Shown: positions 25,432 through 34,171 of the stretch, in pieces | Position numbering within the stretch: the stretch's first letter is position 1 | Layout: each line of letters starts with the position of its first letter | From: Paenibacillus rhizovicinus | GTDB taxonomy: Bacteria; Bacillota; Bacilli; Paenibacillales; Paenibacillaceae | Reading direction: 5' to 3' | DNA: 64,000 nt | NCBI RefSeq assembly: GCF_010365285.1 | Contig: NZ_CP048286.1 | Coordinates: forward strand, 1-64,000 | Program-made: the position numbers and the translations under genes | Notes under the pieces: model-generated | Seen by the model: only the letters and a program-made list of their open reading frames with translations | The model's database searches: none | What the model was told of the DNA's origin: nothing

Positions 25432-26001
25432 TTAATGCTTTGAATGAACCAATATCTCGCCATTTAATTTGACTAATATCTCATTGGTTGATTTTGACTG
25501 AACCTTTCCATTCACATTCTTCCATATACCATCATTGAAATTATATGACCAATATTTGCCATCATCGGCTTTCTCAAGTAATAAAACAACTTTGTCACCT
25601 TCATGAACGAAATCAAGAATGCTATTTGATTCATTTTCAATGCCATGTTGAAGGTAAGTGATTGTAGTACTGTCTGGTTCCTGACCATACACAACATTCT
25701 CAACATTTATTTGTACTGGAGTTACATCATATTGGAAGGACATCTTTCCACCAACCCCTGAATTACGTACTTCAGAATGTTTCACTGTTGATACGCTGCC
25801 TTCAATCACTAAATCCACACCATAAAGCGCCTCTTCGATTTCATTTATTCTGAAGCTCTTAACTGCTGTTGTTTGATTTTGGGTTCGAGCATTCTCTCGC
25901 TCACCATAGATACTTCTTTCGATTGGGAGAACTCCGCAAAATACAATGATTATTAGCAATAAAATTCCTATGTTCATTCGTTTTATATTTAAACTTCTCA
26001 T
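25432..26001 (-). CDS. Membrane-anchored or secreted protein of unknown function
   Basis: The 189-residue protein has one N-terminal hydrophobic segment (about 10-27, MNIGILLLIIIVFCGVLPI) and no lipobox. The rest is a beta-rich outside domain (ALYGVDLVIEGSVSTVKHSE, FVHEGDKVVLLLEKADDGKYW) that looks like small OB-like or beta-barrel domains of Bacillus secreted proteins. No catalytic motif is seen. Composition is AT-rich, unlike the 14-22 kb genes. It is a single gene between family A repeats. Function unknown. Confidence 0.55.
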   Translation of the reverse strand: MRSLNIKRMNIGILLLIIIVFCGVLPIERSIYGERENARTQNQTTAVKSFRINEIEEALYGVDLVIEGSVSTVKHSEVRNSGVGGKMSFQYDVTPVQINVENVVYGQEPDSTTITYLQHGIENESNSILDFVHEGDKVVLLLEKADDGKYWSYNFNDGIWKNVNGKVQSKSTNEILVKLNGEILVHSKH

Positions 26002-26071
26002 ATTATCAACTCCACAATTCGAAAATGCCCGTTATTATTTAACGCATTTGGTATGAAATTGTTGCGCTAAA

Positions 26072-26160
26072 CTGGCCGTTAGTTGAGAAAACGGCAGCTC
26101 ATCATGTGATAAGCTGCCATCGTGTTGTCTTGAACTATCGTTCCCAGTTAGCTCAATGAA
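26072..26160. repeat. Family A border repeat, copy A9 (complete)
   Basis: It has CTGGCCGTTAGTTGAGAAA, the stem ACGGCAGCT/AGCTGCCAT, then TTGAACTATCGTTCCCAGTTAG with a TTGA.CTA/TTAG.TCAA second hairpin. Confidence 0.65.
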
Positions 26161-26186
26161 CGGGCATTTACGCCTGCAATATCTTT

Positions 26187-26558
26187 CTAGCCAATATAAA
26201 CTCCAACATCCTTATATTGTTCAGCTACCTTTACTGCTTCAATTGCATTCTGGACTCTAAAATCAATACCACCACCAAATACATCCTCAATAATTTTCAA
26301 ATTATCCAAAATGACGTTGAGTTCGCGCTTTAGCTCTTTCAAATCATCATCAAATGCATAAATATCTCCATCCTTTAAAGAATAAATCAATTGGCAACCC
26401 ATTTCCTGCATTATCTTGCTACCCCAAAGTTTGCTTCTATAAGATTCAAACCCAAATTGGAAATTATGAGGGTACGGTATTTGTTTTTCTAAATCAGCAG
26501 TACTAATATTTTTGTTTTTTGAGATCGGATAAACCATTAGACTCATTCTATACATCAT
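26187..26558 (-). CDS. Hypothetical cytosolic protein
   Basis: The 123-residue protein has no signal or membrane segment. It is mixed alpha/beta: MSLMVYPISKNKNISTADLE at the start, a middle YSLKDGDIYAFDDDLKELKRELNVILDNL helix and an acidic C-terminus. It resembles small immunity-like or cassette-borne proteins in style only; I recognise no family. The ribosome site is weak, and Met5 is an alternative start. It lies alone between two family A repeats. Confidence 0.5.
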   Translation of the reverse strand: MMYRMSLMVYPISKNKNISTADLEKQIPYPHNFQFGFESYRSKLWGSKIMQEMGCQLIYSLKDGDIYAFDDDLKELKRELNVILDNLKIIEDVFGGGIDFRVQNAIEAVKVAEQYKDVGVYIG

Positions 26559-26654
26559 TCCATTTCTAGTGATCTTGAAAGTAGAAAACCTGAGTATTAA
26601 GTTGGCAGTGGAATAATTAAACTGCCCTTATAATTTCGGTAATTTTGTTAGCGA

Positions 26655-26699
26655 ATCCTGCCCGTTAGCGGAACAGGCTGCGATTTCTCAGCAGCCTAC
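26655..26699. repeat. Family A border repeat, left unit plus hairpin (A10)
   Basis: AATCCTGCCCGTTAGCGGAA is followed by a perfect AGGCTGC/GCAGCCT stem (26675-26697). The WG-repeat gene ends inside this stem (TAG at 26696-26698). The right unit is absent. Confidence 0.55.
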
Positions 26700-27592
26700 C
26701 CAACACGTACTGCGGCCAATCCTTCAAAATAATAGCCCACCGACGAATAGGCAGTATTTATAGTTACTTCTTTTAGTTCTGTGGTGAGATAACTATCTCT
26801 TCCCTCTTTTTCGACAACAGCATACCCATTAACAAATTCCGAGGCATGGTTGAAAAGAGGCTCAGTCACTTGTACACCTTGACTATTGATATACGCCCAC
26901 GCTTTACCAATCCGTACCGGGGCAAATCCGTCAGCAAAGTTACCCAATTCTATGAAACGAGGTTCTATTGCTATTTCTCCTTCTCTGTTGAGGAAGCCAT
27001 ATCGTCCGCTCTTCTTAAAGAATGCGAGACCTCCTGATACATCGCCAATGTGAGTATATTTGGGCTTTAGGACAGTCTCGCCTTCTCGATTAATCAGCCC
27101 ATATTTACCCTTTTCTCCTATAACAGCTCGACTTTCTGAAAAATTCGAAGCGTCATCCCACTGACAGTCAATTATCTCTTTTCCGTTGAGATCGACAAAG
27201 CCAAATTTGCCTTTAGCTTCTCGACAAATATTCGATAATCCTTCGAAATAATTGCCTATCCGATAAAACAACGTGGGCAGAATCTCCCTACCTTCGACAT
27301 CAAGTATTCCGAATCCAGCTTGTGTCGAAACAACCGTCCTATTTTCTCGGAATGCAAAGCATCCTAGAAACTTAGCTGGAATGACTTCAATCCCTCTTTT
27401 ATTGATAAATCCGAAACGATTATTCTGGCTAAACATTGCTAACCCACAATGGAATTCTCGCAACCAAAAATAATTGGTACGGAGAGCCTCATTCCCCTCG
27501 TAATCAATTAAAGAACAAACATCATTTCGAACAACTGGCGCATAACCTTCACTAAAATAGCCAGTTGAGTCATATATTGCTTCTATTTTCAA
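26696..27592 (-). CDS. WG-repeat protein
   Basis: The 298-residue protein is built of about seven KWG/WG-type repeats of 35-45 residues, recognised by recurring GxFGFINKRGIEVIPAKF, GKFGFVDLNGKEIID, GKYGLINREGETVLKPKY and GRYGFLNREGEIAIEPRF. WG repeats form beta-propeller-like or solenoid folds and are assumed to bind ligands or proteins. The TTG at 27592 follows an in-frame repeat fragment (AKYGFIDESGQ), so the true N-terminus is further upstream, but no start codon exists before a stop near 27655; the 5' end may be damaged. The gene stop falls in a family A hairpin. Confidence 0.7.
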   Translation of the reverse strand: MKIEAIYDSTGYFSEGYAPVVRNDVCSLIDYEGNEALRTNYFWLREFHCGLAMFSQNNRFGFINKRGIEVIPAKFLGCFAFRENRTVVSTQAGFGILDVEGREILPTLFYRIGNYFEGLSNICREAKGKFGFVDLNGKEIIDCQWDDASNFSESRAVIGEKGKYGLINREGETVLKPKYTHIGDVSGGLAFFKKSGRYGFLNREGEIAIEPRFIELGNFADGFAPVRIGKAWAYINSQGVQVTEPLFNHASEFVNGYAVVEKEGRDSYLTTELKEVTINTAYSSVGYYFEGLAAVRVG

Positions 27593-27703
27593 TTGCCCAC
27601 TTTCATCTATAAATCCGTATTTAGCATTCAGTCTAATCCACCACTTTCACTTTATATTTTTCCGAAAATCGTCTGATACATAATACCACAAATTGGAACG
27701 AAT

Positions 27704-27795
27704 TCTCCCCATTACTTCAATGGAAACGGCAGCTGGCCATCAAGCCAGCTGCCGTCGTATTGTATTGAGCGATAGTGTCCCGTTAGCTCAATGAT
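27704..27795. repeat. Family A border repeat, copy A11 (complete)
   Basis: It has CTCCCCATTACTTCAATGG, an 11-bp perfect stem ACGGCAGCTGG (27726-27736) with CCAGCTGCCGT (27745-27755), and a second hairpin ATTGAGC/GCTCAAT enclosing GTCCCGTTA. It is the best preserved copy. Confidence 0.7.
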
Positions 27796-27822
27796 TCTTA
27801 AAAAAACGAAGATACATTGAGC

Positions 27823-28353
27823 CTAAGATATTGCGTATCGAAGTACCCATTCTTTAATTTGAGCTGCTACAACAACCACGTCGGCAACTGTAGTATCGAC
27901 AATCGGCATTGGTGGGCTATATCGTAAAGCTGCATTATCGATCAACCATGTTGCAAACTCCTTATAGTCTTGAATCATTTCTTCTGGCCAATTTCTTTCA
28001 CGTAATCGCTTCTCACGGGTTTCATTGTCACAGTGTAAATTCAGATAATACACATGTTTAAAATAGGGATAGTCAACACATTTTTCAATATCCCATGTCA
28101 TTGCTGTTCCGCATATGATTGTCATCCGTCCGCTTTCAGCTGTATTTCGTGCAACCCTAAGCCAAACTTCTCGTATTTGCTGCTCGTCAGTAATACCCAC
28201 TTCACGGAGATTATCGATATCAAAGATATCAAAATCAGGTAATATTTTTCGAAGCTCGTTAATGACGTAGGTTTTTCCTGAACCACTCGAACCAGTTACA
28301 ATGAATAGAGGTATTTTCTTCTCCATTAGAGAGTTGCTTCGTTCATTTACCAT
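27823..28353 (-). CDS. P-loop NTPase, nucleoside/small-molecule kinase-like
   Basis: The 176-residue protein has Walker A GSSGSGKT at about residues 21-28 after the strand IPLFIVT, an FDIDNLREVG acidic segment, MTIICGTAMTW as a second strand and an Arg-rich lid REKRLRERNW. This is the layout of small kinases such as adenylylsulfate, shikimate or chloramphenicol phosphotransferase-like proteins. The substrate is unknown; the neighbouring APH and AviRa-like genes make an antibiotic-related role possible but unproven. The start may be Met1 or Met10. It is the last gene of a three-gene unit between family A copies. Confidence 0.65.
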   Translation of the reverse strand: MVNERSNSLMEKKIPLFIVTGSSGSGKTYVINELRKILPDFDIFDIDNLREVGITDEQQIREVWLRVARNTAESGRMTIICGTAMTWDIEKCVDYPYFKHVYYLNLHCDNETREKRLRERNWPEEMIQDYKEFATWLIDNAALRYSPPMPIVDTTVADVVVVAAQIKEWVLRYAIS

Positions 28354-28410
28354 ATATAGTCCACCTTTTCGATTCCAAATTTTATATCGGTCTTGGTCTT
28401 CATCAAATGA

Positions 28411-29142
28411 CTAAGAAATCAGCTCAAATATTCCGATTTGTCTTTTCCCTATCTTGAAGTATTGCAGCTTTTTAAATCTCTTGTGCTTTAGCTTCTGGCC
28501 TTTATTCGTAATTACTGCTACAACCGAATGATCCGGATTTATCCGTTTCAAGATCTGATCAAAAAAGTCCGAGATGGGGTCTGGGCTATCGGTTCTCCAG
28601 TTGACCTTGTCACCGTAAGGTAGATCAGTCATAACTATACTGATATCTCTATGGGAGCTACTCTTTTCGTTTGAGGTAATATCGACTTGCGACACATATG
28701 TCTCTTCTAAAATTGATGTTTCCAAATGTTCATCAAGTCTTTCCAAGCTAGCCAAAGCCTCTTCGTGTGATTTCTTCTGAAATAAAGCAGTTAATCGGGT
28801 CAGCTGTTCTTTACGCCGAGCTAATCCACTTGGAGTTAGTAAAGATAAGTTTCGTTCAGCTACTTGAAGTACCTCATGATCAACATCGGAAGCATAAATA
28901 TTAGTAATTCGATGACCGTGCATTAGCCCAGTGACAGTTAACATATAGGCTCCTCCGCAGCAGGGATCATATAAGGAATAAGGACCATTATTTCCTTTTA
29001 TTTCGAGTAATCTGAAGCATCTTTGAATGATTTCACTGGCTAGTCTTACCGGAAACGAGGTTGTGCCATGGGCATTGTACAGTACCTTTCCACTTGCGAA
29101 GTCTTCATAATTTTGGTCATATTTCTCATACATGTACGCCAT
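28411..29142 (-). CDS. AviRa-like rRNA methyltransferase
   Basis: The 243-residue protein has a SAM-binding fold with YDPCCGGAYMLTVTGLMHG (motif I), YASDVDHEVLQVAERNLSLL and the catalytic-type MTDLPYGDKVNW. This order and the long helical insert after NLSLLTPSGLARR strongly resemble AviRa, the methyltransferase that modifies a guanine in 23S rRNA and gives avilamycin resistance. I infer the same broad activity; target and resistance are not proven. Its start is only 3 bp after the stop of the APH-like gene, so the two are translationally coupled. The unit is AT-leaning and flanked by family A repeats. Confidence 0.7.
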   Translation of the reverse strand: MAYMYEKYDQNYEDFASGKVLYNAHGTTSFPVRLASEIIQRCFRLLEIKGNNGPYSLYDPCCGGAYMLTVTGLMHGHRITNIYASDVDHEVLQVAERNLSLLTPSGLARRKEQLTRLTALFQKKSHEEALASLERLDEHLETSILEETYVSQVDITSNEKSSSHRDISIVMTDLPYGDKVNWRTDSPDPISDFFDQILKRINPDHSVVAVITNKGQKLKHKRFKKLQYFKIGKRQIGIFELIS

Positions 29143-29145
29143 GTA

Positions 29146-30084
29146 TCACAACTCCGTTGGAAGGGCTAGCAAGCTGTCACGAAGTTCGACATAGGCATCC
29201 GTATAGCCCATTTTGGCATAGAAACGCATGGCATCCAGGCCCTTAAAGTACCTGGCCCCGGTAAGTCTCGCTCCAAAATCATGAATCGGTGTGCCTATGT
29301 GCTCGGCATGAATACGGAATACTTCTGCCACATCTGTCCCTGGAATAGCATCTTCAATCGACGCTATATCAATGAGAAAATCGCCGTAAATCGGATTGGA
29401 GTCGATAATGACTGTAATCCTTCTACCATCTGATAGAATGTTCCAAGCATGACAATCATTATGAACGAAATGACGGTACGACGCATTGTATTTGCTGAAC
29501 GTTAGCAGTCTGCCGAAGCATTCATTGAAGACGTCTCGTTCCAAGCAGGTGGTATGAAAGAGATCATGCCAGTTTTCCCAAAAGGTTCCTGTCTGATCTT
29601 CAGCGAAAAATGCCTGGATATAGTCTAGCCATGAGGGGAATTCGCCGTTGCCATCCTCTCTCACTTCCCCGAATCCGGTCGTTGTTTCAGGCAATTGAAC
29701 CTGATTCATTGCAGTTATGGATTGAACTAAATCGGAAAGCATATTAACCTTTTGTTCGGGTAGACAGTCAGCCAGCACATGACCGGGTATACGCTCTAAA
29801 ATGCAATAACGATAACATTCCACAGTCCCTTGCCCTATCATTTTTGGATAGCGTACACCTTGAGCGGAAAGTAAGTCAGCAATGTACTGCTTCCTTAGGT
29901 AGTCAGCTTGCTCAGCCTGATTAAATAGAATGACATACTCGGACCCTTTCATTGTAAAGTAATAGACGGTACTAAAATTCCCACTATCGCCAACTGCGGA
30001 TACTTCCTGAGCAGGACACCCCCAGTGTTGCAGTAATACCGTTTGAACAGTTGTAATAGATAGATCTGGCTTGTTAGGTCTCAT
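29146..30084 (-). CDS. Aminoglycoside/hygromycin phosphotransferase-family kinase
   Basis: The 312-residue protein has the APH fold: N-lobe STVYYFTMKGSEYVILFN, catalytic loop HFVHNDCHAWNIL (His-x-Asp...Asn) and metal-binding IDSNPIYGDFLIDIAS. Members phosphorylate aminoglycosides, hygromycin, macrolides or small metabolites with ATP; the exact substrate cannot be read from the sequence. The start ATG has AAGGAGGAAGTAAC. The gene precedes and is coupled to the AviRa-like methyltransferase, so the pair may be a resistance unit against ribosome-targeting compounds. A strong hairpin lies about 160 bp upstream. Confidence 0.75.
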   Translation of the reverse strand: MRPNKPDLSITTVQTVLLQHWGCPAQEVSAVGDSGNFSTVYYFTMKGSEYVILFNQAEQADYLRKQYIADLLSAQGVRYPKMIGQGTVECYRYCILERIPGHVLADCLPEQKVNMLSDLVQSITAMNQVQLPETTTGFGEVREDGNGEFPSWLDYIQAFFAEDQTGTFWENWHDLFHTTCLERDVFNECFGRLLTFSKYNASYRHFVHNDCHAWNILSDGRRITVIIDSNPIYGDFLIDIASIEDAIPGTDVAEVFRIHAEHIGTPIHDFGARLTGARYFKGLDAMRFYAKMGYTDAYVELRDSLLALPTEL

Positions 30085-30621
30085 GTTACTTCCTCCTTAT
30101 GTGTTTACATGTTGGGAAGGCTTCTCCCCAAATCTATGGCTTTGACATACATCTGTCAGCAGATGCAGCTTTTTGGAATGTTTAAATGAAACCATTCATT
30201 CAAGAGGTCACAAATAAAAAAATAGTAAAATGAGGGAATAGAAAAAGCCGCGGATGAACAATTGTTCACCCACGGCTTTCATTCCGTAAGCATGCCTAAT
30301 AAGAAACGGCTGTGGCCGTTCTAAAGCATCCTTTTGCGGAAAGCAGTGATGATAATTTGTTTCATAACGGAGTACACGAACGAAGACATGTTAAAGCAAA
30401 CCCTACCTAGTAAAGTAGTCTGCCTTGGTCACGCTCATGTTATATTAGGTTAGAATTAACCTTTAATTTCCGTCAGAAACACCATCATCATCATCACTGC
30501 ACATATCCCACCATTCGACTATTTGTATTAATTATAATCCATATACTGGAACAGTCAAGTGTAATATTTAAGCCTATTTGTTTTGTTTCCACGCTATCCT
30601 GCCCGTTAGCTTAACCAATTT
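30085..30621. other. Intergenic region with a hairpin and a solo family A left unit
   Basis: A bidirectional-looking hairpin lies at 30242-30280. The following 300 bp hold no supported gene. At about 30590-30613 is a family A left unit (CTATCCTGCCCGTTAGCTTA) that runs directly into the family B element at 30622. Confidence 0.4.
30242..30280. terminator. Hairpin terminator, probably bidirectional
   Basis: AAAGCCG and CGGCTTT pair, with an inner TGAAC/GTTCA stem around AATT. It has A runs on the left and T on the right. Confidence 0.5.
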
Positions 30622-30767
30622 TGACACCGGAATCGGTATGTATTCTTGTCTTTATTCGGCAATCGGTACAAATTCTTGAGATTTGTTTTTTTCAAGAATA
30701 TGTACCGATTAACCAGAAAACCGCTAATTGCGCGGCATTAATCGGTACATGTACTTAAGAGCCGACA
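30622..30767. mobile_element. Family B structured element, copy 4 (146 bp)
   Basis: It starts TGACACCGG and ends CCGACA. The three 20-bp repeats all begin AATCGGTA, as in the copy at 8020. The middle one pairs with TCAAGAATATGTACCGATT. A small GCGG-type hairpin lies before the third repeat. The right end cuts into the reading frame of a sigma-factor remnant. Confidence 0.7.
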
Positions 30768-31045
30768 CTAATGCCCACTTTTACGGATGTCACCTTTTGT
30801 TTTTGTCTAGTCCTTCTTAACCAGCTTTCAATTGATACATTCAAAAAGCTCACGATTTCCCTCGTATCAAAGTCGTCCATGTAATACAAGACGATGACAA
30901 TGCGCTCTTTATCCGTTAAAAGACAAATTGCATCCCATACTAATGTCTGCCGTTCATTTCGCAGAGCAGTATCTTCCGCCGATTCTGATTGGTACACATA
31001 TTCCAAATCAACTAATGTTTTAAAACGTTTAGCCGTCGTGTAGAG
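30755..31045 (-). pseudogene. RNA polymerase sigma factor fragment (region 4)
   Basis: The frame is open from a stop near 31048 and reads AKRFKTLVDLEYVYQ, then LVWDAICLLTDKERIVIVLYYMDDFDTREIVSFLNVSIESWLRRTRQK, which is sigma-70 region 4 with its helix-turn-helix. Region 2 is missing upstream. The last codons (GISVGS-stop) come from the right end of the family B element, so the true 3' end is lost as well. It is a remnant without expected function. Confidence 0.6.
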
Positions 31046-31079
31046 CTAGCTTGGACATGCCGAAACGCTCGCAGAAAAA

Positions 31080-31113
31080 AATCGGCCAAGGAAAATTTAC
31101 TCTTTGGCCGATT
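31080..31113 (-). terminator. Terminator of the secreted Ig-domain protein gene
   Basis: AATCGGCCAA and TTGGCCGATT form a perfect 10-bp stem with a 14-nt loop just past the stop codon. On the minus strand it is followed by TTTTTTT after a short gap. Confidence 0.65.
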
Positions 31114-31119
31114 GAATAT

Positions 31120-34100
31120 TTACTGGTACGTGATCGACAGCTTAGGCCGGTTTGCCGTTGTGGCGTCTTCTGCGGAATATATATCAACCGCAACGTTAGT
31201 TGGATTATCAATGTACAGCAGAACGCCCTGATTGGTGGACGGTGTGGTCAGCCAGCCCTGTACGACTGAAGGATCAAGAGTAATATCGATCACCTGATCG
31301 CCGGATGCTGTGAAGCTGGTTATCGCAAACGATTTGCCGGACACATAATCGGTCCCGTTGCCCTTTGCCCCAGCCGTCGCCCATAGCGCTCCGGACTTGC
31401 GGTTCTGCCATCCGATGAGCGAATAGGTCGGATCGTAATCCGTCTGCATGTAGCGGCCTTCCATCGTAAAGCCGGATGCCCATGTGTTCATCTTGAGTGT
31501 CAGCTTTGCCGATGCAACCGTTTTGCCGGCCGGAATCGATATACTATCGAAGCGCAGCAGCGTATTTATCTCATACGGCGTTGTCTGGCTGGTTTGATCG
31601 AATACTTTCAACGTGCCGCTTAGAATATTGCCGCCGTTGCCGCTGTATTGCGAAGTGAGCGACACATCCTTCGCGCCGGTGTAGCCGCTCACTCCTTGCT
31701 GGAAGGTGACCGTTCCCGTGGCGCCGTTCGACACGGTTACAGCTATCGGGGACGATGTCGTCGTATTGCCCGCAGCGTCGCGCGCTACCACCCGTAATCG
31801 CATGCGAGCCGTTTGTAAGCGATGTTGTGCTGTACGAGATCGAATACGGCGAAGACGTGTCTTCCGTGCCGACATTAGTACCGTCGACCTTGAACTGGAC
31901 GCCCGCGACGCCGACATTATCCGAGGCGTTTGCTGACACCGTAATCGTGCCGGATACCGTTTGGGCGCTTGTCGGTGCTGTGATCGATACCGTCGGCGCC
32001 GTCGTATCGGAAGCCGCGCCTACAGTTACGGACACCGGGGACGATGTCGTCGTATTGCCCGCAGCATCGCGCGCTACTGCCGTAATCGTATGCGAGCCAG
32101 CCGCGAGGCCCGACGTGCTGTACGAGATCGAATACGGCGAAGACGTGTCTTCGGTGCCGACATTAGTACCGTCGACCTTGAATTGCACGCCCGCGACGCC
32201 AACATTATCCGAGGCGTTTGCCGACACCGTAATCGTGCCGGATACCGTTTGGCCGCTTGTCGGCGCTGTGATCGATACCGTTGGCGCCGTCGTATCGCCG
32301 GAACCTGAGCTTGAGCCGGACAGCAGTTGGGACGCCAGCCATGTGAAGCTGCCCGTTGTGCGGAATTCCCAGCCCCACTTGCGATTTGGTGTAATTCGGT
32401 AAGCGGTTTTTCCCGCCGAAGGACCGGTCGGGCGAATCCAGAAGTTGACGCCGATATCGTAGCCGTAGTACAGGTCGTTTACTGCCGATTCCCAGGTCGT
32501 ATTTGGCGAACCGCCGAGCAGCTGATTGAAGTAGTCGGCCCACAGAATCGCGTTCCCCACCTCGAGGTCATGCTCGATCGTCGTACCGCCGGTCGGATCG
32601 CTGGCGCTTCCCCGTCCGCCGTCCAGCGCATCGGGAGTGCCGTCATACTTCACCATATAATCCGGATAACGAAGCGCTCCGACATACGTATCGAAGCTGT
32701 GGTAAGCATCGGAACGCGAAGCGTTATTCAGGAAGGTGCCCATGCGCTTCACAAAATTAGCGATATTCGAATCTTCCGTAAACGCGTAAGCGCGGATCAT
32801 TGCATCTTCGGTCAGCACGCTCATCCAGGTCGAAGCGATCAAATCGCCGGGTACGCCGTCGCCATGCTGGCTGCCGTAATGATACAGTCCGCCGTCGACA
32901 CGGCTTGCCGGTATAAGTCCACCTGCACCGTTCTGATGCCAGATGAAATCAGCCGTTTGATTTTGCACATTCGTCTTGTAAGTCGTGTTGCCCGTTACCT
33001 CGTAAGCGATCAGGTTGGCCAGCAACCGGAAAGCCGTATGCCGTTCGGTCCAAGTCCCCAGGCTCGGATCCCACCGTGTCGGCTCGTCATTCGTTTCATG
33101 CGCCTGAACGATCAGGGGGATGTAAGTCAGCATATCGTTGTCGCCGGTCAGCCAGTACGTATACGCCATCGACTCGTCGTAGCTGTACATCGCCCCGTTG
33201 CCGCCAGGCCAGCCGTTCGGATCGGGATTTTTGAGCGTAAACAGTCCGACGGCACGGGAAGGCGTCGTTGTGGCCGGATATATTTTCGTTTTGTAAAAGT
33301 CGGTATGCCGCACTGCCTCGCGCAGCGCTTTCAGCGAGCCGCTCCGCATGTATAGCGTGTACATCGTTGCCGCGCGGTCATACAGCCACGGATCGTAGTT
33401 TGTTTTGTAGTCGCTTTTGTAGCCGGAGCCGGAATCGCCGGCGATAACGGCAGGATCATCCTCATTGATGAGACTGTAGAAGTTGTTTTTGAACGCATGC
33501 TCCATCTCCGTGTAGCCCGTCCAATGCTCGGTTGCATCCATCGTGGTCGGATTGTCCCTTGACTCGGTGATGCTGCTGTCGAACGTGTTCATCCGCGTTC
33601 CTTTCAGCACGCCTTCGGCAAGAAAGTCTTTCGGCAGCACGGCATAAACGTCAGGCTCGAAAACGTTGTCCGATGCTGCGAACGTGCCCGACGTCACTTG
33701 ATGCCAAGCCGATCTCGGATTCGTAAGCGTCGAAATGTTCTGGGTTCGATTGGTGAGACCCCATTCCACTGTGATCGTCTCCGAATTCGGATAAACGGCA
33801 GCAAAATTGTTCTGAATCTGGATGCGTGCAACACGAACGGAAGTTCCATCCAGCGAAGAGTTTGTTATGCTGCGCCATGGCGTTTGCATTTCAACGTAAG
33901 CGGGAATTTCCGTGCCGCCCTTCAACACGCGAATTTTCGATACATCCGCTGGAGTAATGGAGCCTCTTGGGAACGGTACGCCGAACGTGACCAGCTTCGT
34001 TTGTCCTGCGGTGACATTTTCCATCGGATACAGCTTGACGGAGATGCTGCCGGACGATTCAGCTGGCGCAAAGAACGTTTGGGTCGCGCCGAACGAGACT

Positions 34101-34171
34101 TCAGGAAATAATCCAGTAAGCAGCGCGATCAAGCACAGGAAGGAAACGAATTTGGCAGAAAGCCTTCGCAT
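31120..34171 (-). pseudogene. Secreted multidomain polysaccharide-active protein, frameshifted
   Basis: The start ATG at 34171 (AAAGGTGTGGATTT upstream) gives a Sec signal peptide (MRRLSAKFVSFLCLIALLTG...VSFGA). About 600 residues follow that look like a sugar-active enzyme with a helical toroid core (WPGGNGAMYSYDESMAYTYW, HYGSQHGDGVPGDLIAS). Then come two nearly identical Ig-like domains (TTAPTVSITAPTSGQTVSG, ASDNVGVAGVQFKVDG), part of a third, and a C-terminal DNRLRE/CBM96-type domain (TGAKDVSLTSQYSGNGGN). The frame breaks at about 31790-31796 inside the Ig region, where one extra base turns ARDAAGN into GGSARRCGQ. All domains survive, so a recent mutation or sequencing error is likely. A lyase or hydrolase acting on plant or microbial polysaccharides is plausible. 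Confidence 0.75.

Noticed and set aside
3669..27795. Classical integron attC sites
   Set aside because: attC sites need inverted RYYYAAC and GTTRRRY boxes at the two ends. Here the GTTAG units are in direct orientation and the following bases do not fit GTTRRRY. No integrase gene is present.
30478..30497. CACCATCATCATCATCAC run resembling a His tag
   Set aside because: It lies in a gene-free region without start or ribosome site; no vector sequence surrounds it. It is a chance CAT repeat.
32327..33355. Long plus-strand frame opposite the secreted Ig-domain protein
   Set aside because: It is a shadow frame. The minus-strand protein has a signal peptide and recognisable Ig domains.
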